Assembly (NCBI GenBank): GCA_965263155.1
Contig: OZ253586.1
Location: forward strand, 1,860,001 to 1,924,000
From: JAAXIE01 sp965263155
Lineage (GTDB): Bacteria; Chloroflexota; Dehalococcoidia; Lucifugimonadales; JAAXIE01
Reading direction: 5' to 3'
DNA length: 64,000 nt
The position numbers were made by a program, and so were the translations under genes. The notes under the pieces were generated by a model. It searched no databases. It saw nothing but the letters and a program-made list of their open reading frames with translations, and was not told the origin of the DNA. Positions 33,876-42,150 of this stretch are shown one piece after another. Within the stretch, counting starts at the first letter, position 1; each line of letters opens with the position of its first letter.

Positions 33876-34925
33876 ATGGCAGAGATAGTGCTGGGAATCG
33901 GGACTTCCCACAGCCCCACCCTGAGCCTGCCACCGGACTTGCTACCGGTGTACGCGGAGCGCGACCGGACCAACCCGATGCTGTCGGCCCCACCCGACGG
34001 CAAGGTCCGCACCTACGAGGAGTTGCTGGAGATGGCCGACCCGTCCATCTCGGAGCTGGTGAACGACAAGCTCTTCCGTGAGCATCACGAGATCATCCAG
34101 CGGGATATCGCTGAGCTGGCACGGACGCTGGCAGAGGCCAACCCCGACACCGTGATCATCATGGGGGACGACCAAGAGGAGCTATTCTTCGACGACAACA
34201 TGCCCAGCCTCTCCATCTACTGGGGCGAGAGCATTCGCCTGATTCCCCGGGGCGCCAATGCGCCTCACCCCGCCATCAGGGCCTCCTCCTGGGGATACGG
34301 CGATGTCGAGATGGATGTTCCGGTGGATGCCGAGCTTGGCCTGCACCTCATCGAGTCCCTCATCGATGCTGACTTCGATGTAGGGCATTGCCGTTATGTG
34401 AAGGAAGAGTCAGGCGGCCATGTGGGCGCTTCCGGCTACCTGCCCAATTTCAATCGAACCACTGAGCCGCGGCGTCAGGGTATGCCTCACGCCTATGCCT
34501 TCGTAGTGAAGCGCCTCATGAACAACAATCCCAAGCCCATAGTCCCCATCATCCAGAACACCTTCTACCCTCCGAACATAGTGACGCCCCGGCGTTGCTA
34601 CAACTTGGGCCAAGCAGTGAAGGCGGCCGTGGAGGCATGGGACAGCGACAAGCGGGTGGCCATCGTCGGGTCCGGAGGCCTCAGCCACTTCGTAGTGGAC
34701 GAGGAGATCGACCGCATGGCCCTCGATGCCATGAAGAACAAGGACGCCGACGCCCTGCGCTCTCTGCCTCGCAACCGTCTCTGGGGTGGAAACTCCGAGA
34801 CCATGAATTGGGTGGCTGCTGCCGGTGCAGTGGAGCACCTAGACTTCGAGTTGTTGGACTACGTGCCCGTCTATCGCACCCCTGCCGGCACCGGCGGGGG
34901 CTGGGGTTTCGCCCGCTGGGCCTAG
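33876..34925 (+). CDS. class III extradiol ring-cleavage dioxygenase (LigB type)
   Basis: A 349-residue protein of the protocatechuate 4,5-dioxygenase beta (LigB) superfamily, which opens catecholic rings with non-haem Fe(II). The N-terminal Gly-Ile-Gly-Thr-Ser-His-Ser-Pro supplies the expected iron ligand His12. Gly-Asp-Asp-Gln-Glu-Glu-Leu-Phe lies near residue 98, and Gly-Ser-Gly-Gly-Leu-Ser-His-Phe-Val near residues 263-271 is the other family hallmark. No separate LigA-like subunit is encoded next to it. It heads a probable three-gene operon with a dihydrodiol-dehydrogenase-like SDR 48 bases downstream. The ring substrate is unknown. Confidence 0.9.
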   Translation: MAEIVLGIGTSHSPTLSLPPDLLPVYAERDRTNPMLSAPPDGKVRTYEELLEMADPSISELVNDKLFREHHEIIQRDIAELARTLAEANPDTVIIMGDDQEELFFDDNMPSLSIYWGESIRLIPRGANAPHPAIRASSWGYGDVEMDVPVDAELGLHLIESLIDADFDVGHCRYVKEESGGHVGASGYLPNFNRTTEPRRQGMPHAYAFVVKRLMNNNPKPIVPIIQNTFYPPNIVTPRRCYNLGQAVKAAVEAWDSDKRVAIVGSGGLSHFVVDEEIDRMALDAMKNKDADALRSLPRNRLWGGNSETMNWVAAAGAVEHLDFELLDYVPVYRTPAGTGGGWGFARWA

Positions 34926-34973
34926 CCCATACGCCCCAATGCCAAAGCGATCAGTCGAAGGGAGTTGAAGAAT

Positions 34974-35768
34974 ATGGGTTGGCTTGACGGAAAAGTGGCC
35001 TTGGTGACAGGCGGAGGCTCCGGCATTGGCCGCGCCGTGGTGCAACGATACATTGAAGAGGGTGCCCGTGTGGCGGTATTGGAGAAGGTGGCTGACCGCC
35101 TCGACCAACTGAAGAACGATTTCGGCGAGTCGGTCTTTCCCATTCAGGGAGACGTGACCCGCTTGGAGGACAACCAGCGTGCCGCCGACGACACGGCTAG
35201 GGCCTTCGGCAAGCTGGACATCTTCGTGGGCAATGCTGGCGTGGTGGACGGCTTTGTGTCGCTGGTGGACATACCCAACGAGCGTCTGAACGACGCCTTC
35301 GACGAGCAGTTTGCTGTCAACGTGAAGGGGCCGTTTTTCGGGGCCAAGGCAACCATCCCCCACTTGATGGAGAGTGAGGGGTGCATGGTGTTCACCGCCT
35401 CGGGCGCCGGGTTCCAGTCGGCAGGTGGCGGCTCGCTGTACACGGCTACCAAGCATGCCGTGGTGGGCCTGATCCGACAGTTGGCAGCAGAGCTGGCCCC
35501 TCAGATCAGGGTGAACGGGGTTGCCCCCGGTGGCACCATGACCGACCTGCGCGGATTGGAGAGCTTGGGGCAACACCAAGAGTCCTCCTTCGCACGGCCC
35601 GGGATGGCCAACCGCATCGCAGCCAACTCGCCGTTGCAGATGGCGATGGACCCGTGGGACCTGTCAGCCACCTATCTGCTGCTGGCCTCCAAGGAAAACG
35701 CCCGGGCCATCACTGGAACCATCATCGGAGTGGACACCGGTACGCTGCTGCGCCCATGGAGCCGGTAG
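34974..35768 (+). CDS. short-chain dehydrogenase, cis-dihydrodiol dehydrogenase type
   Basis: A 264-residue SDR starting at ATG 34974, nine bases after GGGAG; an in-frame TTG directly on the ribosome site is less likely. Motifs are Thr-Gly-Gly-Gly-Ser-Gly-Ile-Gly (12-19), Gly-Asn-Ala-Gly (86-89), and the complete catalytic set Ser143, Tyr156, Lys160. The stretch Asn-Val-Lys-Gly and the later Arg-Val-Asn-Gly-Val-Ala-Pro-Gly-Gly closely follow biphenyl/benzene cis-dihydrodiol dehydrogenases. Such enzymes oxidise the dihydrodiol made by a Rieske dioxygenase to a catechol, which the upstream LigB-type enzyme could cleave. The pathway link is inferred from position. Confidence 0.88.
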   Translation: MGWLDGKVALVTGGGSGIGRAVVQRYIEEGARVAVLEKVADRLDQLKNDFGESVFPIQGDVTRLEDNQRAADDTARAFGKLDIFVGNAGVVDGFVSLVDIPNERLNDAFDEQFAVNVKGPFFGAKATIPHLMESEGCMVFTASGAGFQSAGGGSLYTATKHAVVGLIRQLAAELAPQIRVNGVAPGGTMTDLRGLESLGQHQESSFARPGMANRIAANSPLQMAMDPWDLSATYLLLASKENARAITGTIIGVDTGTLLRPWSR

Positions 35769-35810
35769 CCGGACCATCGCGCCATCAAGACGCATTATTA
35801 GGGGAGAATC

Positions 35811-36299
35811 ATGCCAGACCTTGACCCAATGGCCACCTCGGTAGCAGCTGCTCTCAGGGAGAAGCAGCACACCGTGTCAGTCTCCGAGTCGTCCGGGGGT
35901 GGCCTCATATCGGCCTGCCTAGTGGCGGTTCCAGGGGCGTCCGACTACTACGTGGGCGGGGTCGTGTCGTACACACGCGACTCACAAAAGGGGTTTCTTC
36001 ATGTGCCGGACGAGGCGATGCAGGGTATCCGTGCCAGTACAGAGGCTTACGCCCTGCTGAACGCCCGCGCACTGCGGGAGACGGTGGGCACCACCTGGGC
36101 TCTGAGCGAAACGGGGGCGAGCGGCCCTACCGGCAACCGCTACGGCGACTCCGCAGGCCACGCCTGCATCGCAGTGTCAGGCCCGGTGGAGCGCAGCATC
36201 ACGGTGGAGACGGGCGACAGCAACCGCGAGGCCAACATGTGGGTCTTCGCCCGCAGGGCACTGGACCTGCTGGAAGAGTGCATCAGGGAAGCCCCGTAG
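35811..36299 (+). CDS. CinA C-terminal domain protein (nicotinamide-nucleotide amidase-like)
   Basis: A 162-residue stand-alone CinA-C/PncC domain with GGGAGA before ATG. The characteristic block is Ser-Glu-Ser-Ser-Gly-Gly-Gly-Leu-Ile, followed by Val-Pro-Gly-Ala-Ser-Asp-Tyr-Tyr-Val-Gly-Gly-Val-Val-Ser-Tyr. Later Ser-Glu-Thr-Gly-Ala-Ser-Gly-Pro is seen. Family members deamidate nicotinamide mononucleotide, recycling NAD. The usual Glu-Ser-Cys-Thr-Gly-Gly is here Glu-Ser-Ser-Gly-Gly-Gly. It lies 42 bases behind the SDR and is probably in the same operon, unusual company for a housekeeping enzyme; a specialised amide hydrolase is possible. Confidence 0.85.
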   Translation: MPDLDPMATSVAAALREKQHTVSVSESSGGGLISACLVAVPGASDYYVGGVVSYTRDSQKGFLHVPDEAMQGIRASTEAYALLNARALRETVGTTWALSETGASGPTGNRYGDSAGHACIAVSGPVERSITVETGDSNREANMWVFARRALDLLEECIREAP

Positions 36300-36407
36300 A
36301 CGAACGCCTCACTCCAAGGGAACGCGGCATTCCTTATTCTGGCGGGAGCCTTCTCTTTGCCTGCAATACTTGTTTGGGTGGGAGCACTTTCCCAAAGAGG
36401 CTTCTTT

Positions 36408-37157
36408 ATGACAACAGCTAATCAGAAGGCGGACCCAACTTCCTCCGTTGACACGCCTTGGTACGACCTGATAGGAGACCCAGAACCCCCGGAAGACGGT
36501 ATGCAACAGGAAGAGACGATTCTGGATCTCATGTCGATTCTCAAGGCACGATATGAGAGCGACCCGACTGTCCTCTACTCCAACCAGACCAACGTGATTT
36601 ACGACTCCAACGTGCCGGGTTCGTTCGTCGCCCCTGACGGCTTCATCGTCTTTGGCGTCGATGCCGTGACCATCAAGGAGATTCGGAATAGCTACCGCAT
36701 CGACGAATGGGGGCAGCCTCCCGCATTCGTGCTGGAGGTGGCATCCGAAAGCACGGCCTCTAGGGACTTGGGAGAGAGCCGCGAAATCTATGCACGCATG
36801 CATGCCCAAGAGTACTGGCGTCTCGACCGCAGAGGCGAACACTACGGTGAGCGTCTTGTCGGGGAACGCTTGGTGGACGGCGAGTACCAGCGGTTCGACT
36901 TGCACACGGACGCCAACGGCGACCTTTGGTCACATATCGAAGTCTTGGGCGTCGACTTCGTCTATCGGGCAGAAGCTGACAGAGGCAGGTTTCTGCTCAG
37001 GGATAGTGCCACTGGGGAATGGCTGAACACGCTGGGTCAAGAACGCTTGGCCCGACAGGAAGCGGAAGAGCGGGCACAGCGCGAACGGGCTGAGGCTGAG
37101 GCGCGTATCCGGGAGCTAGAAGCAGAGGTCGAACGCCTGCGCCGCCAGCAAAGCTGA
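36408..37157 (+). CDS. Uma2-family (DUF820) restriction-endonuclease-like protein with coiled coil
   Basis: A 249-residue protein; the start at 36408 follows AGAGG. Residues 30-180 form the Uma2 domain of the PD-(D/E)xK fold. Asp in Ala-Pro-Asp-Gly-Phe-Ile-Val near residue 80 and Glu in Phe-Val-Leu-Glu-Val-Ala-Ser-Glu-Ser-Thr near residue 110 occupy the nuclease positions. The last 50 residues are a charged coiled coil, as is common in cyanobacterial and Chloroflexota members. The cellular role of these proteins is not settled. It is convergent with a tiny basic protein gene directly after its stop codon. Confidence 0.85.
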   Translation: MTTANQKADPTSSVDTPWYDLIGDPEPPEDGMQQEETILDLMSILKARYESDPTVLYSNQTNVIYDSNVPGSFVAPDGFIVFGVDAVTIKEIRNSYRIDEWGQPPAFVLEVASESTASRDLGESREIYARMHAQEYWRLDRRGEHYGERLVGERLVDGEYQRFDLHTDANGDLWSHIEVLGVDFVYRAEADRGRFLLRDSATGEWLNTLGQERLARQEAEERAQRERAEAEARIRELEAEVERLRRQQS

Positions 37158-37289
37158 CTAGTGGCGCCGCTTCTGCCACACGAAGTGGAGCTTCAGACCG
37201 CTGGTCCTGCCTTGTTCCCGATTGATTCTTAGGACAAAGTCTTCAGGGGACTCCTCGGGCTTCTCCTTTTTTGGCTTTCTCTTCACCAT
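37158..37289 (-). CDS. 43-residue basic protein
   Basis: ATG 37289 follows GGAG by eight bases. The protein is strongly basic (Lys-Arg-Lys-Pro-Lys-Lys-Glu-Lys near the start, Gln-Lys-Arg-Arg-His at the end) with a central Asp-Phe-Val-Leu-Arg-Ile-Asn-Arg-Glu-Gln segment. Its stop codon abuts the stop of the convergent Uma2 gene. A longer open frame runs upstream through the opposing Rieske gene and is a shadow. Function unknown. The ribosome site and charge pattern suggest it is translated, but this is not proven. Confidence 0.5.
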   Translation of the reverse strand: MVKRKPKKEKPEESPEDFVLRINREQGRTSGLKLHFVWQKRRH

Positions 37290-37481
37290 TGGACTGTCTC
37301 CTCTCGCCACCGCCGGTGCCGTGGCTAGGCTATTCCTCCGACGATTATCGTTGGTTATTATAGTACAAATCTCGCCATAATGTCCGAGTCGTTGACACGC
37401 CCATTGAAGCGGCCATACGCTGAGGCCCGTCGAGCCGGAAGACTGCCACCGCATCAAGCGAACAACCGGGAGAGGTGCACC

Positions 37482-38852
37482 ATGCTTACTGCGGAAGAGA
37501 ACGAACTGATCACGAAGGTCGGCCCGGGCACGCCCATGGGCAGGCTGATGCGCGAGCACTGGCTCCCAGCCCTCATGACCTCGGAGTTGGATGGGCCCGA
37601 CGGCTCCCCTCTGCGTGTACGCCTGCTGGGTGAGAACCTCATCGCCTTCCGCAGCACCTCGGGCAAGATCGGTCTGCTGGCCCACAACTGCCCCCACCGT
37701 GGAGCCTCGCTGTACTTCGGGCGCAACGAGGAAGAGGGCATTCGCTGCGCATATCATGGCTGGAAGTTCGATGTGGACGGGCGCTGTCTCGACATGCCAG
37801 CCGAGCCTCCCGAAAGCGACTTCAAAGACAAGGTGCGGGCTGTTTCCTATCCCACTCGTGAGAGGAATGGGGTTGTATGGGCCTATATGGGGCCACGCAC
37901 CGAGCCTCCTCCGCTGCCCGACCTTGAGCCCAACATGCTGGATGGTGAAAGCTACATATGGACGGCGCTGCGGGAGTGCAACTGGCTTCAGGCCTTGGAG
38001 GGGGATGTCGATCACGCTCACCTCGCCATCATGCACCTAGGCAGCGTAACACCGGGAGACGTGGAACCTGGGAGCTTCGATTACTTCACCGTCCGTGACC
38101 GGCAGCCACGTTTCCGGGTGATTGACACCGAGGCCGGTACTGCCTATGGGGCCTACAGGCCAGTGGAAGACGACCAGTACTACTGGCGCATGGCCCAGTT
38201 TCTCTTCCCCTGCTACACCATGATTCCCACAGGCCTCCTAGGGGTACAGGTGCTGGTGCAAATGTGGGTGCCTGTCGACGACGAGCACACCATGTTCTGG
38301 CACATCTCCAAACCGGTCGACAGGGACACGGCAGAGAGGACAGGCAGCACGAGCTTGGTGGGCAGTAATGGCATCGTAGGCAGCAGCGGTCGGCCCCGCT
38401 TCCTGCCCAACACCACGGGCTGGCTGGGGCGATGGCGCTTGGCCGACAACTTCGGAAACGATTACAACATGGACCGCGAAATTCAGCGGAACGGCAGCTT
38501 CACTGGTATCGACGGCATCAACCTACAGGACCAAGCGATCACCGAAAGTATGGGCGACATCGTGGACCGCACCAAGGAAAACCTAGGCACCGGAGACCTG
38601 ATGATCGCCCGCACCCGTCGTCGCATGCTCCAAGCCTGCCGCGACATGATGGAGGGCACCCCGCCCCCCACGGTAGACAGGCCGGAACTATATCGCACCC
38701 GCACCGGCGGCGTGCTGTTGCCCCGCTCGGTGGACTGGTGGGAGGGCACGACCCACCTGCGAGAGGTTTTCGTGGAGCATCCGGAGCTCGCAGCAGACAG
38801 CAACACCTTGCTAGTGCTGAGCGGCTTTGGCTTCGGGCCGTCTCAGGTGTGA
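37482..38852 (+). CDS. Rieske non-haem iron oxygenase, catalytic subunit (copy 1)
   Basis: A 456-residue protein; the ATG at 37482 has GGAGAGG upstream, while the open frame before it lacks one. The Rieske [2Fe-2S] ligands are Cys70-x-His72 and Cys89-x2-His92. The mononuclear iron motif is Glu173-x3-Asp177-x2-His180-x4-His185, the complete Asp/Glu-x3-Asp-x2-His-x4-His pattern. The overall form resembles phthalate 4,5-dioxygenase-like alpha-only enzymes. These hydroxylate or demethylate aromatic rings in the cytoplasm. No reductase gene is adjacent, so electrons must come from one encoded elsewhere. Confidence 0.92.
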   Translation: MLTAEENELITKVGPGTPMGRLMREHWLPALMTSELDGPDGSPLRVRLLGENLIAFRSTSGKIGLLAHNCPHRGASLYFGRNEEEGIRCAYHGWKFDVDGRCLDMPAEPPESDFKDKVRAVSYPTRERNGVVWAYMGPRTEPPPLPDLEPNMLDGESYIWTALRECNWLQALEGDVDHAHLAIMHLGSVTPGDVEPGSFDYFTVRDRQPRFRVIDTEAGTAYGAYRPVEDDQYYWRMAQFLFPCYTMIPTGLLGVQVLVQMWVPVDDEHTMFWHISKPVDRDTAERTGSTSLVGSNGIVGSSGRPRFLPNTTGWLGRWRLADNFGNDYNMDREIQRNGSFTGIDGINLQDQAITESMGDIVDRTKENLGTGDLMIARTRRRMLQACRDMMEGTPPPTVDRPELYRTRTGGVLLPRSVDWWEGTTHLREVFVEHPELAADSNTLLVLSGFGFGPSQV

Positions 38853-38894
38853 GTGGAGCCCGCGTACATGTAGCGCCCGACAATGGGCTTGGGG

Positions 38895-39891
38895 CTACTG
38901 CGGCTTGTCGCGCAGCCAGTCGATGTATTCCCGGATGCCAGCCTTGATGTCATATTGGGGCTCGTAGCCGGTGTCGGCACCAATGCGGGAGGTATCCATG
39001 GCTGGGTTGCGGTCGACACCGGCAGCCGCCAAGGCTGAGCAGCGGGCCTCCGGTATCACGTCACGGACGGCGTCGAATATCTGGCGGTTGTTCGTGGCTT
39101 GGCCGCTGCCGATGTTGTATATGTGGTGGTTGAGGGTGTCGGCGGTATGGAGCAGTTGTATGCTCCGCGCTACGTCCTTCACGTATGTCCAATCGCTGGC
39201 GTCGGCATCCGTTAGAGTGCCGTTGGGCCGGTCACTGAAGTCCGGCTCCTCGCCCTTTAGGGCGGCGTGGCACATGCGACTGGCAGGGTTGAACATGCTG
39301 TAGTACAGCGGGCCGTAGATACTGCCGATGCGCAGAGAGATCACGTCCAGACTGCGGTGTAGAGACGTAATAGAAGGCGTGGGTCTCCATGCCCTTCTTG
39401 AAGGCTTCCACCATGGTGCGGGAGGCAACTGGCAGCGGGTCATCCTCGCGGAAAGGCCCGTGTGGAAGACCTGCGTAAACTGAACCTGAGTTCCCTAGGG
39501 AGACACGCTTCACGCCGAAGGTGCGGGCCGCTTCCATCACATTCTGCAAGCCCACGGTGTAGAGGCGATAGTCAGCCGCCGATGTGGTGGCCCGGGCTGG
39601 CGGGGCCATCAGATTGATGATGCTATCGATTTCGCGCCGACGCATCACATCGAACAAGTTGTAGGCAATTGATGATGCTATCGATTCCGCGCCGACGCAT
39701 CACATCGAACAAGTTGTAGGCATCGGTCACGTCCAACTGCTCTACGAATACGTCCTTGTCCCAGTGCGATTCGAGAGCCTCTGGAACGCGGCGCGTGGAG
39801 TATTGCGTTATCACCACCGGGTGCCCGGCCTCCACCAAGCACCAGATAGTATGGAGGCCGATGAGCCCATGCCTCCAATAAGAAGGAGCAT
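38895..39891 (-). pseudogene. NAD-dependent epimerase/dehydratase, multiply broken
   Basis: The gene starts at ATG 39891 with Met-Leu-Leu-Leu-Ile-Gly-Gly-Met-Gly. It shifts frame near 39867 to one reading Ile-Gly-Leu-His-Thr-Ile-Trp-Cys-Leu-Val-Glu-Ala-Gly-His. It is disrupted again by a 55-bp tandem duplication at 39613-39722, which is not a multiple of three. It shifts once more near 39365 before Leu-Asp-Val-Ile-Ser-Leu-Arg-Ile-Gly-Ser-Ile-Tyr-Gly-Pro. The C-terminal part to 38895 is intact and typical of extended SDR epimerases. Three lesions make it non-functional. Confidence 0.88.
39613..39722. repeat. 55-bp tandem duplication inside the epimerase relic
   Basis: 39613-39667 and 39668-39722 are near-identical, starting ATTGATGATGCTATCG and ending GTTGTAGGCA. 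The two copies still match at almost every base, so the duplication is young. Confidence 0.9.
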
Positions 39892-39922
39892 CGAGTGGAC
39901 CTCTGGTCTGGAATGGAAGACC

Positions 39923-39950
39923 GTAGGGGCAACCACAAGGTTGCCCCTAC
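39923..39950. repeat. perfect palindrome, REP-like
   Basis: GTAGGGGCAACC and its exact complement around a four-base loop. It lies between the Rieske copy 2 stop and the epimerase relic. It could also terminate transcription, but no T tract follows. Confidence 0.7.
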
Positions 39951-39978
39951 AATGCAATGGCCTGGAGAATCTGCAGTT

Positions 39979-41265
39979 CTAGAAGCCTTGGCGGATAGTT
40001 ACTGCGGGCTCGGTGGGATACATATCGTCCATCAGTTCTTCGTGCCAGTCCACGCCGGGGCTGAACACCTTCTCGGCGGCGCGGATGTGGTAGTAGCTGG
40101 CGCCCACGCCGGGAGGGTCTCCCCCGTCTTCCACCGTCTTGGTGGCATCCTCTAGCAATCGCCTCGCCTGAACGATGGCGATGTCGGCTGGGCCGAGGAA
40201 TTCCTTGCTGCGGTCTACCACCGTGCCCATGGCCTCCTGCACGGCGCGGTCTTGGGTATTGATGCCCTGGATGCCCGTGAAGGTCTCGTACTTCTGTACC
40301 TGCCGATCAATGAGCCAATCGTTGCCCTTGTTGCGGATGGAGCGGAAGCCGTTCTCGATGATGACGTCGGTGCCGAAGTTGTTGCCCGAGCCTCGCTCGT
40401 AGCCCTCGTCCGGGCTCAGCGGCTTGTCGCCGAAGGTGTAGCCGAAGTTCCAGACCATGACATTGTTGTCGTCCATTGGCACCCAGAAATGGCCATCCAC
40501 CATATGGGGGGCCCCAGTGCTCGGGCGCAACTGGGTGAAGGGCATCACGTAGTGGTAAGCGCGTACGTAGGTGCCGTCGTCTTCCATGGAGCGAACGCCA
40601 TAGTAGCGGTAGCCGTAGTCAGTGTTGTCTACTTGTAGCTTGGGAGCACGTCCCTGTACGAAGGCCGAGTTGAGGGGGATCCCAGGCTTGTCGGTGTCCA
40701 AGCTTATCTTGCGGTGCAGGATAGGAGCATGCGAGGTGTCGATGCCTCCCTCCAAGCCCTGAAGCCAGTTGCACTCCTGCAGCACCTTGGTGGCGTAACG
40801 GTGCGTCGCGGGCACTTGGGTCCACTCGAACCGTGGCACTGGGGGTTTCTTGTCGACGGGGCCCATGTAGGCCCAGATCACGTCGCCCATTTCCACCGTG
40901 GAATAGGCCTTTATGTGAATCTTGTCGGCGAAACTGATAGGCTCGTTCATCTGGTCCACACAGTTGCCGTCAACATCGTACTTCCAGCCGTGATAGACGC
41001 ACCTCAGACCACACTCTTCATTCCGAGCCAACCACAGGGACGCGCGCCGGTGTGGGCAGAACTCGTCCAGCAGACCCACGCGACCGTTGGTGTCGCGGAA
41101 GGCGATGAGGTCCTCTCCCAGCAGCCTTACACGCACTGGCGGGCAGTCGGGTTCCGGCAATTCAAAAAAAAGGAGGGCCGGTATCCAGTAGCGGCGAATG
41201 GTTTCGCCCATGGGAGTGCCTGGGCCGATCTCAGTAAGAGTCTTGTTGAGCTGCTTTGTTACCAC
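39979..41265 (-). CDS. Rieske non-haem iron oxygenase, catalytic subunit (copy 2)
   Basis: A 428-residue protein with a GTG start six bases after GGAGGAGG. Cluster ligands are Cys70-x-His72 and Cys89-x2-His92. The iron motif is Glu172-x3-Asp176-x2-His179-x4-His184. The first 100 residues align position by position with copy 1 (both have Gly-Pro-Gly-Thr-Pro-Met-Gly at 14-20), so the two are paralogues, but they diverge strongly after the catalytic motif. It is oriented away from copy 1. No ferredoxin or reductase is adjacent. The aromatic substrate is unknown. Confidence 0.92.
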   Translation of the reverse strand: MVTKQLNKTLTEIGPGTPMGETIRRYWIPALLFFELPEPDCPPVRVRLLGEDLIAFRDTNGRVGLLDEFCPHRRASLWLARNEECGLRCVYHGWKYDVDGNCVDQMNEPISFADKIHIKAYSTVEMGDVIWAYMGPVDKKPPVPRFEWTQVPATHRYATKVLQECNWLQGLEGGIDTSHAPILHRKISLDTDKPGIPLNSAFVQGRAPKLQVDNTDYGYRYYGVRSMEDDGTYVRAYHYVMPFTQLRPSTGAPHMVDGHFWVPMDDNNVMVWNFGYTFGDKPLSPDEGYERGSGNNFGTDVIIENGFRSIRNKGNDWLIDRQVQKYETFTGIQGINTQDRAVQEAMGTVVDRSKEFLGPADIAIVQARRLLEDATKTVEDGGDPPGVGASYYHIRAAEKVFSPGVDWHEELMDDMYPTEPAVTIRQGF

Positions 41266-41457
41266 GTGATACCTCCTCCAGAATTACATTTCCGCCGTAG
41301 CACGTTAGCTACCAGCGGCAGAGGGTTAGAGCCGGATTCATACTAGGCACGGGGGGTTGGGATGTCAACCGGAAGGGATGTTTCTAGCTATGTAAAGTTG
41401 CAACCTGAGCAGCTTCCGCCTAAAGTATGGAGCAAGTCAGGCAAGGAGGATGAAGCC

Positions 41458-41796
41458 ATGGAGCGACCAAGAATCCGCCATATCGCCATCAACGCCCAAG
41501 ACCGTGAGGCTGAAGCCAACTACTATAAGAGCGTCTTCGGCTTGGAAGAACAGGAGCGGGGCCCCAACGGCACCATCTACCTGTCCGACGGACATGTGGG
41601 CGTTGCCATCATCAACGTGCCCACCCAGCCCTATGGCGTCAACCACTTTGGCTTCCAGGTGGAGAGCGTGGATACCATTGAGGAGCGGGCCAACACCACC
41701 GCCGAGCGCAACACTCCCGGCGCCGTGGGTGAGTGCTGGATACGCGACGGCGAAGGTTATCGCGTGGACGTATCCGAGGTGAGCTGGCCCATCTAG
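41458..41796 (+). CDS. glyoxalase/VOC-superfamily protein
   Basis: A 112-residue single VOC unit with GGAGG eight bases before ATG. It starts Arg-Ile-Arg-His-Ile-Ala-Ile-Asn-Ala with a metal-type His, and continues with Ala-Asn-Tyr-Tyr-Lys-Ser-Val-Phe-Gly-Leu-Glu-Glu, the standard helix. A second His lies in Val-Asn-His-Phe-Gly-Phe-Gln-Val near residue 60. VOC proteins include dioxygenases, isomerases and resistance proteins; the position between an oxygenase and a hydroxylase suggests catabolism. It is divergent from Rieske copy 2. Confidence 0.85.
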   Translation: MERPRIRHIAINAQDREAEANYYKSVFGLEEQERGPNGTIYLSDGHVGVAIINVPTQPYGVNHFGFQVESVDTIEERANTTAERNTPGAVGECWIRDGEGYRVDVSEVSWPI

Positions 41797-42150
41797 CCAG
41801 CCATGGCTTTGGGGGATGAGGCGCTAGTGGATTTCCGCTGCGTCTCACCCGTCACTCCCGCGGACAGAGACCTTTGCGCAACCGCCGTCATTCCGGCCCT
41901 CGCCGGAATGTTGCATGAGGGCGGCGTCGGCTATGTGGCCCTTTTACCCCCAGCAACCTTCCCCAGCCTAGAGAGAAGGGGTTATTAAGAGGTCTTCAGA
42001 GGCGGGCAGGTTCCCTGTCGCTTCCGCCTTGATCGGATAGCGCTCGGAAAGGCATCTCCAGCAAAGGAAAATCTAGGATGTGGGTGAACCACATGGGGCA
42101 ACGTCCGAGGACTGGGGCTGTTACAAGGTCTTTATAAGGAAGGTGCAACG
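41797..42150. other. intergenic stretch with one palindrome
   Basis: About 350 bases. A CATTCCGGC/GCCGGAATG hairpin lies at 41889-41910, preceded by CCGT as in the larger palindrome at 54222. No gene or clear promoter is seen otherwise. Confidence 0.5.
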
